DNA of 39,470 nt from contig CADDYW010000035.1 of the NCBI GenBank assembly GCA_902810745.1, forward strand, positions 1 to 39,470. Reading direction: 5' to 3'. Both the position numbers and the translations under genes were made by a program. Positions 1 through 8,318 of this stretch are shown one piece after another. The first letter of the stretch is position 1. The number at the start of each line of letters is the position of its first letter. The notes below the pieces were generated by a model. That model saw nothing but the letters and a program-made list of their open reading frames with translations. It was not told the DNA's origin and made no database searches. Source of the DNA: Chloroflexota bacterium (GTDB taxonomy: Bacteria > Chloroflexota > UBA6077 > FW602-bin22 > CADDYW01).

Positions 1-258
1 GAAGACCAGGACGAGTACCCGCGTCACGCGCGACAGAGAACGGGGGTCACCGGCTGCGAGCCCTCGGCGTTAGCGGACACGGGGAAAACCCCCTGCGAGC
101 CGGTCGGCGAACGCCGCGGAGTGCTTCGCGGAGTCAGTAGCTGGACCCGGAACCCGCCCGTTACGCGGGATGCGAGTGCGCTCGCCCGTGACGTGGGCGG
201 GCGAAATTGGGTGGAACCGCGAGAATGAGCTCTCGCCCCAGTGGGGTGAGAGCTTTTT
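1..258 (+). promoter_or_regulatory. T-box riboswitch leader of thrS
   Basis: Transcription attenuator that senses uncharged tRNA, placed just ahead of threonyl-tRNA synthetase. The antiterminator is fully visible: TGGG (208-211), the 7-nt T-box bulge TGGAACC (212-218), GCGAGA (219-224), a loop, then TCTCGC (231-236) and CCCA (237-240), all perfectly complementary. The competing terminator is at 228-258. Stem I hallmarks are seen upstream: AGTA at 14-17, GACAGAGA near 31-38 and GGCTGCGAGCC near 52-62. The bulge TGGA would pair with a tRNA 3' end UCCA, so discriminator U is expected. I could not place the Thr specifier codon with confidence, and the base of Stem I may begin before the window. 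Class assignment is firm; tRNA identity is inferred from the downstream gene. Confidence 0.9.
228..258 (+). terminator. Intrinsic terminator of the T-box switch
   Basis: AGCTCTCGCCCC (228-239) pairs with GGGGTGAGAGCT (243-254), a 12-bp stem with one G-U pair and a 3-nt loop, followed by a T-run from 254. Its 5' arm overlaps the 3' arm of the antiterminator, so the two folds exclude each other. Confidence 0.92.
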
Positions 259-334
259 CGTTGGGTATCGAGTGACGTGCCGTGTCGGACACGGTGCCCA
301 CGGCGGCACGGCAAAGAGGAGAAAGGAGGAGGAT

Positions 335-2104
335 GTGAACGATCTCGAGCGCATGCGCCATTCGGCGGCGCACGTGATGGCCGAGGCAGTCCTGGAGATG
401 TTCCCGGGTGCCAAGGTGGCGATTGGACCGCCGATCGAGGATGGGTTTTACTACGATTTCGAGTTACCCCGTGAGCTGACTCCCGACGACTTTCCCGAGA
501 TCGAACGGCGCATGCGCCGGCAGATCGAGGAGAACCTCCCGTTTGAGCACTGGGAGTGGCCGGTCGAGCAAGCGCGAAAGTTTTTCGAAGAACGTGGCCA
601 GAAGTACAAGGTGGAGCTGATCGACGACCTCGTCGCGAACGAGGGGGTCACGACCGTTGGCATCTACAAGCAGGGACCGTTCATCGACCTCTGCCGTGGC
701 CCCCACGTCGCTTCGACGGGCGAGATCGGTGCGTTCAAGGTGCTGCGGACGGCCGGCGCCTACTGGCGAGGGGATGCGAAGCGCGAGCAGCTCACGCGCA
801 TCTATGCAACAGCCTGGCCGACACAGGCCGACCTCGACGCCTATCTGGAGCGCCTGGAGGAGGCACGCAAGCGGGACCATCGTCGGCTGGGCCAGCAGCT
901 CGAGCTGTTCAGCTTCCACGAGGAGAGTCCGGGCGCTGCTTTCTGGCTGCCCAACGGGACCGTTCTGCGGCAGACAATCGAGGATTTCCTGCGGGTCGAG
1001 CACCGCAAGCGCGGCTACAAAGAAGTGCGCACACCGGTCCTGCTCGACCGGACGCTCTGGGAGCGGTCAGGCCACTGGAAGCTCTACAAGCAGAATATGT
1101 TCGTTACCGAAACGGAGGAGCGCGAGTACGGCGTCAAGCCGATGAACTGCATCGGCGCTTTCGTGATCTATCGCGAGAAGCTGCACTCGTTCCGCGACCT
1201 GCCGCTGCGTCTGGCCGAGCTGACCGGCGTCCTGCATCGCAACGAGCTTTCGGGCACCCTTGCCGGGCTCTTCCGTGTCCGCCAGTTCGTCCAGGACGAT
1301 ACCCATATTTTCGTCACGCCGGAGGGGCTCGAAGACGAGCTCGACGCGGTTGTCGATTTCGGACTCTACATCCTGCGGGCGTTCGGCTTCGATCAGTTCT
1401 CGGTCGGCCTGAGCGTTCGCGACCCGGCGAACACGGATAAGTTCCTCGGGACCGACGAGCAGTGGGACAATGCCGAGCAGGCGTTGAAACGGGTCGCGGA
1501 TCGTCACGGACTGCAGCCCGAGATCATGTTCGGCGAAGCGAAGTTCTACGGGCCCTCGCTGGACATCCACGTCAAGGACGCGCTTGGTCGGCTCTGGCAG
1601 TGCACGACGGTGCAGATCGACTTCAACAATCCGGAGCGGTTCGACCTCGAGTACGTCGGAGCTGATGGCGAGCGGCATCGCCCGCTGATTATCCATCGTG
1701 CCCTGATTGGCTCGTTCGAGCGCTTCATCGGTGTCCTGACCGAGCACTACGCTGGCGCATTCCCGGTCTGGCTGGCGCCGGTCCAGGTGATCGTCCTACC
1801 GATCGCGGATCGTCACGCCGAATTTGCCGAGCAGGTGGCCAATGGCCTACGCGAGGCGGGCGTGCGTGTCGAGGTCGATGCGCGGCGGGAGAAGGTCAAT
1901 GCGAAGATCCGCGACGCGCAGCTTCTGAAGATTCCGTACATGCTGGTCATTGGCGACAAGGAGATCGAGAGTAACACCGTCTCGGTACGGCTGCGGACGG
2001 GCGAGAACCTCGGTCCCCGGCCGATCGCCGAGTTCACGGCGATGGCGGTCGACGTGATCCGTGCGCGGTCGCTGGATCTGGTGCTGGACCGAACCCCTGC
2101 TTGA
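335..2104 (+). CDS. thrS: Threonyl-tRNA synthetase
   Basis: Charges tRNA-Thr in the cytoplasm. The GTG start at 335 is chosen because AAAGGAGG lies at 322-329 and the protein then begins directly with the editing (SAD) domain, whose HxxxH motif is HSAAH at residues 9-13; DLCRGPHV is further on. Class II motifs follow: YKEVRTPVLLDR (motif 1), LFRVRQFVQDDTHIF (motif 2) and GSFERFIGVL (motif 3). The expected zinc ligands are present: Cys in PMNC, His in GVLHRNE and His in IIHRALIGS. The C-terminal anticodon-binding domain starts near PVWLAPVQV. Length is 589 aa. No N-terminal TGS domain is encoded, and the in-frame extension upstream of 335 is the T-box leader, not protein. Expression is controlled by the leader at 1-258. 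The 3' end faces glgB 11 bases away. Confidence 0.96.
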   Translation: MNDLERMRHSAAHVMAEAVLEMFPGAKVAIGPPIEDGFYYDFELPRELTPDDFPEIERRMRRQIEENLPFEHWEWPVEQARKFFEERGQKYKVELIDDLVANEGVTTVGIYKQGPFIDLCRGPHVASTGEIGAFKVLRTAGAYWRGDAKREQLTRIYATAWPTQADLDAYLERLEEARKRDHRRLGQQLELFSFHEESPGAAFWLPNGTVLRQTIEDFLRVEHRKRGYKEVRTPVLLDRTLWERSGHWKLYKQNMFVTETEEREYGVKPMNCIGAFVIYREKLHSFRDLPLRLAELTGVLHRNELSGTLAGLFRVRQFVQDDTHIFVTPEGLEDELDAVVDFGLYILRAFGFDQFSVGLSVRDPANTDKFLGTDEQWDNAEQALKRVADRHGLQPEIMFGEAKFYGPSLDIHVKDALGRLWQCTTVQIDFNNPERFDLEYVGADGERHRPLIIHRALIGSFERFIGVLTEHYAGAFPVWLAPVQVIVLPIADRHAEFAEQVANGLREAGVRVEVDARREKVNAKIRDAQLLKIPYMLVIGDKEIESNTVSVRLRTGENLGPRPIAEFTAMAVDVIRARSLDLVLDRTPA

Positions 2105-2115
2105 CCTCGGCGAGA

Positions 2116-4023
2116 TCAGGCAGACCCGCTGTATTTGAAGAACGTCGCGGCGAGCGGCGGGAGGGTAATACTCAGCGAGTACGGCCGCCCGTGGAACGGG
2201 AGACGGTGCGTCCGAACTCCGCCGAGGTTACCCAGGCCGCTCCCGCCGTACTCCCGAGCATCGCCGTTCAGAATCTCTCTCCAGAAGCCCGGACGCGGTA
2301 CTCCCAGGCGATAGCCGGACCGTGGGACGGGCGTGAAGTTGAAAACCGCCAGGACGATCTCGTCGGAAGATTTTCCCTTGCGAAGGAAGCTGAGCACGCT
2401 CTGCTCGGTGTCGTTGCAGTCGATCCACTCGAAGCCCGCGGGGCTGAAATCGAAGTCGCGGAGCGCTGGCTCGGAGCGGTAGAGGGCGTTCAGATCCTTT
2501 ACCAGCCGCTGGACCCCGGCGTGAGGTGGGCTGCTCAGGAGATGCCAGTCCAGGCTCTCGTCGTGATTCCATTCGCGCCACTGGCCGAACTCGCCGCCCA
2601 TGAACAGGAGCTTCTTGCCTGGCTGGGCATACATGTAGGCGAGCAGGAGCCGCAGGTTCGCGAACTTCTGCCAGTCGTCGCCAGGCATCTTCCCCAGCAG
2701 TGATCCTTTCCCGTGAACAACCTCGTCGTGCGACAGGGAGAGGATGAAGTTCTCCCAGAAGGCGTACAGCTGGCGGAAGGTCAGCTGGTTGTGGTGGAAC
2801 TTGCGGTGCACCGGATCCTGACGCAGGTACGCCAGGGTATCGTGCATCCAGCCCATGTCCCACTTCATGCCGAAGCCGAGGCCACCGACGTAGGTCGGCC
2901 GCGAGACCATCGGCCAGGCCGTCGACTCCTCGGCAACTGTCTGAGCATCGGGATAGTTCCGGTAGACCTCCTCGTTGAGGCGTCGCAAGAACGCGATAGC
3001 TTTCAGATTCTCGCGGCCGCCGAACTCGTTCGGAATCCACTCGCCATCCCTGCGTGAGTAATCCAGGTAGAGCATCGATGCGACCGCGTCGACACGAAGC
3101 GCGTCGGCGTGGTAGACATCGAGCCAGAAGATGGCGCTGCTGATCAGGAAGCTCCGCACCTCGTTGCGCCCATAGTTGAAGATGAAGCTCTTCCAATCAG
3201 GATGGAACCCCTGGCGCGGGTCGGCGTGCTCGTAGAGGTGCGTCCCGTCGAAGAAGCCCAGGCCATGCTGGTCGGTAGGGAAGTGCGAGGGCACCCAGTC
3301 AAGAATCACGCCGATGCCGTGCTGATGCAGACAGTCGATCAGACTCATGAAGTCGCGCGGCGTTCCATAGCGGCTGGTCGGGGCAAAGTAGCCAGTCGTC
3401 TGGTAGCCCCACGACCCGTAGAAGGGATGCTCCATCACCGGCAGAAACTCGACGTGCGTGAAGCCGAGGTCGCGCACGTAGGCCGCGAGCCTCGGCCCGA
3501 GCTCGCGGTAGGTCAGCGGGCGGTGGCCCTCCTCTGGCACGCGCATCCACGAGCCCAGGTGAACCTCATAGATGGCGATCGGCGCGTCGAGCGAATTTGC
3601 CCACTGGCGCTGCTCCAGCCACTCGCCATCTCCCCAGGTATAATCCAGATCGCAGACGACCGACGCCGTCCGCGGCGGCTCTTCGCTCGCGAAGGCGAGC
3701 GGATCGGCTTTCTCGACCTGATGATTGCCGTGGTGGGACACGAGGTGGTACTTGTAGCGCGTTCCGACGGCGACGCCTGGAATGAAGCCTTCCCAGACGC
3801 CAGACTGCCCACGGGGACAAAGACAATGAGTGGCAGGGATCCAGTTGTTGAAATCGCCGATCACCGAGACCTGCCGGGCGTTTGGTGCCCAGACGGCAAA
3901 GTAGGTCCCGTCGACGCCGTCGACGGTCAGATGATGTGCGCCTAGCTTTTCATAAAGACGAAAATGACAGCCCTCGTTGAAGAGATGCAGGTCGTCGTCG
4001 GTCAGCAGACTCCGGTGGTGCAT
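2116..4023 (-). CDS. glgB: 1,4-alpha-glucan branching enzyme (GH13)
   Basis: Introduces alpha-1,6 branches into glycogen. The N-terminus carries the CBM48-type region ([21 protein letters not shown]), followed by the GH13 barrel. The catalytic set is visible: nucleophile Asp in [10 protein letters not shown] (about residue 312), acid/base Glu in VAEEST (about 365-366) and the transition-state Asp in [14 protein letters not shown] (about 433). About 635 aa from the ATG at 4023, giving [15 protein letters not shown], a typical N-terminus for the family. An in-frame ATG at 4047 would add 8 residues. No strong Shine-Dalgarno precedes either; CATAAT lies about 10 bases before the 4023 start, so a leaderless transcript is possible. 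No other glycogen gene (glgA, glgC, glgP) is adjacent. Confidence 0.94.
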   Translation of the reverse strand: MHHRSLLTDDDLHLFNEGCHFRLYEKLGAHHLTVDGVDGTYFAVWAPNARQVSVIGDFNNWIPATHCLCPRGQSGVWEGFIPGVAVGTRYKYHLVSHHGNHQVEKADPLAFASEEPPRTASVVCDLDYTWGDGEWLEQRQWANSLDAPIAIYEVHLGSWMRVPEEGHRPLTYRELGPRLAAYVRDLGFTHVEFLPVMEHPFYGSWGYQTTGYFAPTSRYGTPRDFMSLIDCLHQHGIGVILDWVPSHFPTDQHGLGFFDGTHLYEHADPRQGFHPDWKSFIFNYGRNEVRSFLISSAIFWLDVYHADALRVDAVASMLYLDYSRRDGEWIPNEFGGRENLKAIAFLRRLNEEVYRNYPDAQTVAEESTAWPMVSRPTYVGGLGFGMKWDMGWMHDTLAYLRQDPVHRKFHHNQLTFRQLYAFWENFILSLSHDEVVHGKGSLLGKMPGDDWQKFANLRLLLAYMYAQPGKKLLFMGGEFGQWREWNHDESLDWHLLSSPPHAGVQRLVKDLNALYRSEPALRDFDFSPAGFEWIDCNDTEQSVLSFLRKGKSSDEIVLAVFNFTPVPRSGYRLGVPRPGFWREILNGDAREYGGSGLGNLGGVRTHRLPFHGRPYSLSITLPPLAATFFKYSGSA

Positions 4024-4048
4024 AGCTACATTATGCAGGATCCACATC

Positions 4049-4163
4049 CCATCTGCGGATGGAGTGCGTGACTTTTGTTTCTCTCATGATACGTTCACTT
4101 GTCGCCTGCCTTCGAACTGCCTACACTCCATCTGCACGGATGTCCGCAGAACGGGATGGAGTG
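4049..4163. promoter_or_regulatory. Repeated 9-mer cluster and candidate promoter between divergent genes
   Basis: GATGGAGTG occurs at 4058-4066 and 4155-4163, and inverted at 4124-4132. The first copy sits in a palindrome CCATC-TGCG-GATGG (4049-4062), and the second is flanked by a related CCATCTGCACGGATG. TTGTCG (4099-4104), a 17-bp spacer and TACACT (4122-4127) could be a plus-strand promoter, with the inverted copy overlapping its -10. This reads as a possible operator region for glgB and/or the secreted protein; the function is inferred. Confidence 0.45.
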
Positions 4164-4279
4164 TGTCGATTCGGCGCTGACACCAGCCGGCCCAGGCTGC
4201 GATGCTGGACCCGTTCCCGTCACGACATATACAGTAGCGGCCCCACGCCCATCGACGACGTCGGAGAATCTGGTTTTCG

Positions 4280-6307
4280 GTGAAAGCGAAGCGTTGGCTC
4301 CTGGTCCTGTCGGGCGCAAGCCTTGTGCTGTTTGCCCTGACCGGCTATCTGGCCAACGCGCAGGTCTTATCGGCAGCAGTCAGCGCCGAGAGCTTCCCGA
4401 TCAGGCCGGGCAAGGTGGTTTATCCCTCCGAATTCCCCGGCGACGTGCGGTCCTTGCCGCAGATCAGAACGGCTTCTGGGACAAGGGTTATACCGGTCCG
4501 TCAGCCTCCGGTCAGTCCGAGTAAGCACCCATCTTCGGGAGCAGCCGAGCCACCCGCTCAACCTCAGGCGCCGATTGTCAGTATGCCTGGCCCCACCCAG
4601 AGCTTCGCGGGGCTCTCGTTCAGTGGGAGCTGCACCGGGGGACAATGTGGCGCCGGGTACCCACCCGATACCAACGGCGACGTTGGTCCGAATAACTACC
4701 TCCAGGCCGTCAACACCTCGATTGGCATCTTTAGCAAGACCGGCACCCGTCAGGCGGCCTTTACCTACAATTCACTCTGGGCGACCGCCAATACCGGCAC
4801 GCCCTGCGACTACGCCAACCAGGGCGATCCGGTCGTCCTCTACGACCCGCTCGCCGATCGCTTCATTTTCATGGACTTCGCCTGGGACGACCTCAACCTC
4901 CAGACGGGGCCGTACTACTTCTGCTTCGCGGTCTCGAAGACCGCCGACCCTGTTAGCGGGGGCTACTACCTTTACGCCATCCGCGCCGACGACGACGCCC
5001 ATCCGTGGTTACCCGACTACCCAAAGGGCGCCATCTGGCCAGACGGTATCTACTTTTCCGCCAACATGTTTTGCATGGAGCTGTCGGGGTGCTCCGGCGG
5101 TTCTGGCACGTTCCAGGAAGTGCGCGCGTGGGCGTTCAATCGGCAACAGATGGAGGCTGGACAAAGCCTCCAGTCGGTCGTCGTGGATACCAGCTCGACG
5201 AGCTACTTCTCCCTGCTACCGAGCAACTTGCGGGGAGCGCTACCGCCGTCTGGAACACCCAGCTTCTTCGTTTCCGAAGATCAGTTTTCATACAGCTTCG
5301 ACGTCTTCAAGTTTCACGTGGACTGGACGACGCCGAATAGCTCCACCTTCAGCGGTCCAATCCAGGTCTCGCAAGCGTCCTATTCGGTGCCTAATGGGGC
5401 GATTGTTCCGCAACCCGGTACTCACACCAAGCTCGATTCGCTCAACGATCGCTTGATGATGCAGAATCAGTACAGAAACGTCGACGGTGCAGAATCACTC
5501 TGGGTCGCACACACTGTCCAGACGTCACGTTCCTCGAACACCGGCATCCAGTGGGCCCAGATCGACGTTAGCGGCGGCACCATCGTAACCACGCCCCTTC
5601 AGCAGCAGGAATACTTTCCTGACACCTCGTTGTACCGCTGGCTGCCGAGTCTCGCCGTGGATAGCGCGGGCAACATGGCGGTCGGCTATAGCGTGTCGAG
5701 CGCGACCACCTATCCCGGTATCCGATATTCGGGACGCCTGTACAATGACCCTCTCAACACCTTGTCCCAGGGCGAAGCCACGCTCGTGGACGGAAGTGGG
5801 TCGCAGATCGTGGACTGCGGAGGCAGCCCGTGTACGCGCTGGGGTGACTACAGCGCAATGACGGTCGACCCGTCGGACGATTGCACGTTTTGGTACACGA
5901 ACGAGTACTACACCACCTCCGGCGGCGACTGGAACACGCGGATCGGTAGCTTCAAGTTTTCCGCGTGCCCAAGGCCGACGCCAACGGCCACCGCGACCGG
6001 GACCGCCACGCCGACCATTACGAGCACGCCCATGATCACGCGCACTCCGACGCGCACCAGTACCCCGACGTACACGCCCACGAGCACTCTGAGTCCAACG
6101 CCGACGCCGACCAACACGGCGACGGCAACGCGCACGCCTACCAGCACGTCCACACCGACGCCGACGGTTGCGCCCGCAGCCACCGATACTCCGACGCCAG
6201 CTCCGACGTCGTCCGCGACGGAGACGCCGACCGGCACTCCCGTGCCAGCGGAGACGCCGACCGCGACGCCGTTTCGCATCTTTCTGCCAATCGTCATCGA
6301 CGGCTGA
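4280..6307 (+). CDS. Secreted protein of unknown function with Thr/Pro-rich C-terminal linker
   Basis: 675 aa from a GTG start. A signal peptide is clear ([20 protein letters not shown], then ANAQ). The core, about residues 100-565, contains the signature [18 protein letters not shown] followed by beta-rich, Trp/Tyr/Asp-rich sequence. I associate this signature with uncharacterised secreted, propeller-like proteins; no enzyme motif is recognisable. From about residue 567 there is a roughly 95-residue Thr-Pro-Ala-Ser linker, and the protein ends in [12 protein letters not shown] similar IYLPAV element follows a Pro-rich stretch in the gene at 18185. Shine-Dalgarno is weak (CGGAG about 13 bases upstream), so the start is moderately sure. 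Its stop lies one base from the convergent glycosyltransferase stop. Confidence 0.8.
   Translation: MKAKRWLLVLSGASLVLFALTGYLANAQVLSAAVSAESFPIRPGKVVYPSEFPGDVRSLPQIRTASGTRVIPVRQPPVSPSKHPSSGAAEPPAQPQAPIVSMPGPTQSFAGLSFSGSCTGGQCGAGYPPDTNGDVGPNNYLQAVNTSIGIFSKTGTRQAAFTYNSLWATANTGTPCDYANQGDPVVLYDPLADRFIFMDFAWDDLNLQTGPYYFCFAVSKTADPVSGGYYLYAIRADDDAHPWLPDYPKGAIWPDGIYFSANMFCMELSGCSGGSGTFQEVRAWAFNRQQMEAGQSLQSVVVDTSSTSYFSLLPSNLRGALPPSGTPSFFVSEDQFSYSFDVFKFHVDWTTPNSSTFSGPIQVSQASYSVPNGAIVPQPGTHTKLDSLNDRLMMQNQYRNVDGAESLWVAHTVQTSRSSNTGIQWAQIDVSGGTIVTTPLQQQEYFPDTSLYRWLPSLAVDSAGNMAVGYSVSSATTYPGIRYSGRLYNDPLNTLSQGEATLVDGSGSQIVDCGGSPCTRWGDYSAMTVDPSDDCTFWYTNEYYTTSGGDWNTRIGSFKFSACPRPTPTATATGTATPTITSTPMITRTPTRTSTPTYTPTSTLSPTPTPTNTATATRTPTSTSTPTPTVAPAATDTPTPAPTSSATETPTGTPVPAETPTATPFRIFLPIVIDG
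5965..6275 (+). repeat. Low-complexity Thr-Pro-coding repeat tract
   Basis: Degenerate short-period repeat of ACGCCGACG-like units encoding the Thr-Pro linker. A similar tract lies at 39205-39410. Such tracts are prone to replication slippage and recombination. Confidence 0.75.
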
Positions 6308-6308
6308 G

Positions 6309-7823
6309 TCAGCGGCTGTAGTAAATCACGAGGATATTGTCGAACGGGTAGACGGTCTCCTGGGAGAAAAGCGCGCGCATCGCCGGGCGGATCAGGTGCC
6401 GTGGGTCGTTGTACCAGTCGTGGCTGAGCAGGACCCAGGCGTGCTGCTGGCCGCTGGTCAGGCGGGCGATCGTGGGGACGTCGCTTGGGAGCATCTCGGG
6501 CTCCAGCACACCCCGGTCGAAAAGATCGACGGGTAGACCGTGCTCGGTGAGCGGCGGACCGTGTAGCCGCTGGTAGTAATAGTCGAAAGGAAGCTGCGTC
6601 CAGGTCGCGTTGAACAGGATCAGATCACCGGGCTGAGCATGCTGAGCAACGAACGCGGCCGAAGACTGCCAGAGCTCCTTCCGGAAGGTGGCGTCGTAGT
6701 TATTCAGACTGACCAGGTAGAGCCAGACGACTGGTATGAGTAGTAGCGCGCTAACCGCTGGACGACGCGCCGCGGCGATACCCATCGCGATCAGTATGAG
6801 CGCGCCAACCGAGGTGTAGAGGAGAACGCGCTCCTCGAAGATCGGGCGCCAGATACTCAGGATGAGATCGATCGCGATGGGAATGAGAAAGCTCGCCAGA
6901 AAGAGCAGGCGATAGCGGGAGGCGCCGCCGAGGAGCCCCACCAGGCCGAGCGCGCACAGCGGTATCAACAGCCAGAAGCCCAGAGCACCGAGGGGGATGT
7001 GCAGCCCGACGACCGTCGCTGTTCCGGGGGGGAAAGCAGCCAGGAGGTCCAGGATCGTCTGCCCAACCGAGGATGGCGTGGGCGCCGAGGTCCAGAACCG
7101 CTGAATCACGCCCGCGGCCTGATGCAGCAGGATCGGAGCCCAGGGAAGCCAGAGAGCCCCCACCCCGACCATGGTCGCGGTGTAGGCACGACGTGCCGGT
7201 GGATCCTGGCGAGTCTTCCAGAAGACGAAAATCGCCTGCGCAGGGATGAGCAGCAGGGCCACGTTGTGCGTGTAGACGAGGAGAGCCGTCGCGGCGCCAA
7301 AGGCGAGCCAGGACGCGCGCGAGCGTCGCTCGATTGCCTGGATAAGAAAGAACGTCCCGAGAGAGACCAGGAATACCACCAGTGCGTACATCCGCGCTTC
7401 CTGTGAGTAGCGGACGAGCTCCGGGGAAAGGGCAACGAGGCACGCGGCGATCAGCCCAAGCCGCCGTCCGCCCGCCGCTCGGCCGAGCAGGGCCCCGACC
7501 GGAATCGTCGCCGTCCCGAGCAGGACCGAAAAGAGCCGTGTCCACCAGGGGTCGTCACGCGGGAGGAGCCAGAAATGCAGGAGCAAGGCGTACAGTGGCG
7601 GATGCTGGTCAATGGACGCGATCACCTGGACCGCGGTCCAGGGAGAGAGCTTGGCCAGCCAGATGCTGAATACTTCGTCAATCCAGAGCCCACGGGTCGG
7701 GACGACCAGGCCACGCAAGCGAAACGTCAACCCGATCACGGTGAGGACGAGGACCGTCGCTGCCTCCAGTAGCCAGGATCGCGCGGTCACGATCTTGTCG
7801 AGAGTGATGACCGCCTGAGCCAT
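6309..7823 (-). CDS. GT-C family membrane glycosyltransferase (PMT/ArnT-like)
   Basis: Polytopic membrane protein expected to move a sugar from a lipid-linked donor to an acceptor outside the membrane. About 504 aa from the ATG at 7823 (MAQAVITLDK). The GT-C hallmarks are the Asp-Glu pair in the first external loop (GLWIDEVFSIW, residues 49-50) and the following QHPPLYALLLHFW. At least ten hydrophobic segments are seen, including LLEAATVLVLTVIGLTF and LGFWLLIPLCALGLVGLL. A soluble region at the C-terminus contains ILFNATWTQLPFDYYY. An in-frame extension to 8201 is judged non-coding, being polar and Arg-rich and lying across a promoter-like region. The acceptor is unknown; secreted Thr/Pro-rich proteins in this window are conceivable O-glycosylation targets, but that is inference. 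Confidence 0.85.
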   Translation of the reverse strand: MAQAVITLDKIVTARSWLLEAATVLVLTVIGLTFRLRGLVVPTRGLWIDEVFSIWLAKLSPWTAVQVIASIDQHPPLYALLLHFWLLPRDDPWWTRLFSVLLGTATIPVGALLGRAAGGRRLGLIAACLVALSPELVRYSQEARMYALVVFLVSLGTFFLIQAIERRSRASWLAFGAATALLVYTHNVALLLIPAQAIFVFWKTRQDPPARRAYTATMVGVGALWLPWAPILLHQAAGVIQRFWTSAPTPSSVGQTILDLLAAFPPGTATVVGLHIPLGALGFWLLIPLCALGLVGLLGGASRYRLLFLASFLIPIAIDLILSIWRPIFEERVLLYTSVGALILIAMGIAAARRPAVSALLLIPVVWLYLVSLNNYDATFRKELWQSSAAFVAQHAQPGDLILFNATWTQLPFDYYYQRLHGPPLTEHGLPVDLFDRGVLEPEMLPSDVPTIARLTSGQQHAWVLLSHDWYNDPRHLIRPAMRALFSQETVYPFDNILVIYYSR

Positions 7824-8318
7824 GGACTGATGCTTCAGCAATCCGGCAGCCGAGCCTGATGGCCATCCCGATTTATCGTGGTGCTGGGAGACGTTCACGA
7901 GATACCTCTTGTCGATCACCGGGCGATCCCCTGAGCGCGTCACCCGATCGCCCGTGACTCTCGGTTCGGGACGTACCGTCGCGGCGCGCTGCCAGGCATC
8001 CCGGTTGCGCGGGCGCGCAGGGGCGCGTCGGACACGGTATAGCTCGTCCCCGACTACTATACGGCATCGCCTGGCACGTGTAGATTGGCTGGCCGTGTGA
8101 TCGCCGGGTCCGGGGTGACAGGGACGCTGGCTCGTGCTGTCCGTCGGCGGTTGATGGCCGAGTGCGCTATAATGTTGGCGTACCTGGTAGGATGTTTTCA
8201 CTCCCTGGTGGCCTAGATGGCCACGACAGGATTACTCGCCGGTTGCAGTGGAGTCCTCTTCCCCTGGCGACTGTTCGGGATGAGCTGGCTCTTGCCCTGG
8301 CTGGAGGATAGGTGAGAG
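7824..8318. other. Divergent intergenic region, glycosyltransferase / acnA
   Basis: 495 bases without a gene I can support. It holds a TATAAT at 8168-8173 oriented toward acnA without a recognisable -35. A small hairpin, GTGGCC-TAGAT-GGCCAC, lies in the acnA leader (8208-8224). A TATAGT (8061 down to 8056) could serve the minus-strand gene, again with a poor -35. No known riboswitch pattern was recognised. Confidence 0.5.
8168..8173 (+). promoter_or_regulatory. Candidate -10 element of acnA
   Basis: A perfect TATAAT about 150 bases before the acnA start. No convincing -35 lies 16-18 bases upstream, so an activator or alternative promoter may be involved. Confidence 0.4.

Noticed and set aside
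170-334. In-frame extension of thrS that could have been an N-terminal TGS domain
   Set aside because: The stretch is the T-box antiterminator and terminator, its translation is not TGS-like, and a strong Shine-Dalgarno precedes the GTG at 335.
2101-2703. Plus-strand open frame opposite glgB
   Set aside because: Mirror frame of the GH13 catalytic domain, with no independent coding features.
5908-6297. Val/Gly-rich minus-strand frame opposite the Thr-Pro tract
   Set aside because: It is only the complement of the repeat tract, giving an artificial VGVGV-type peptide.
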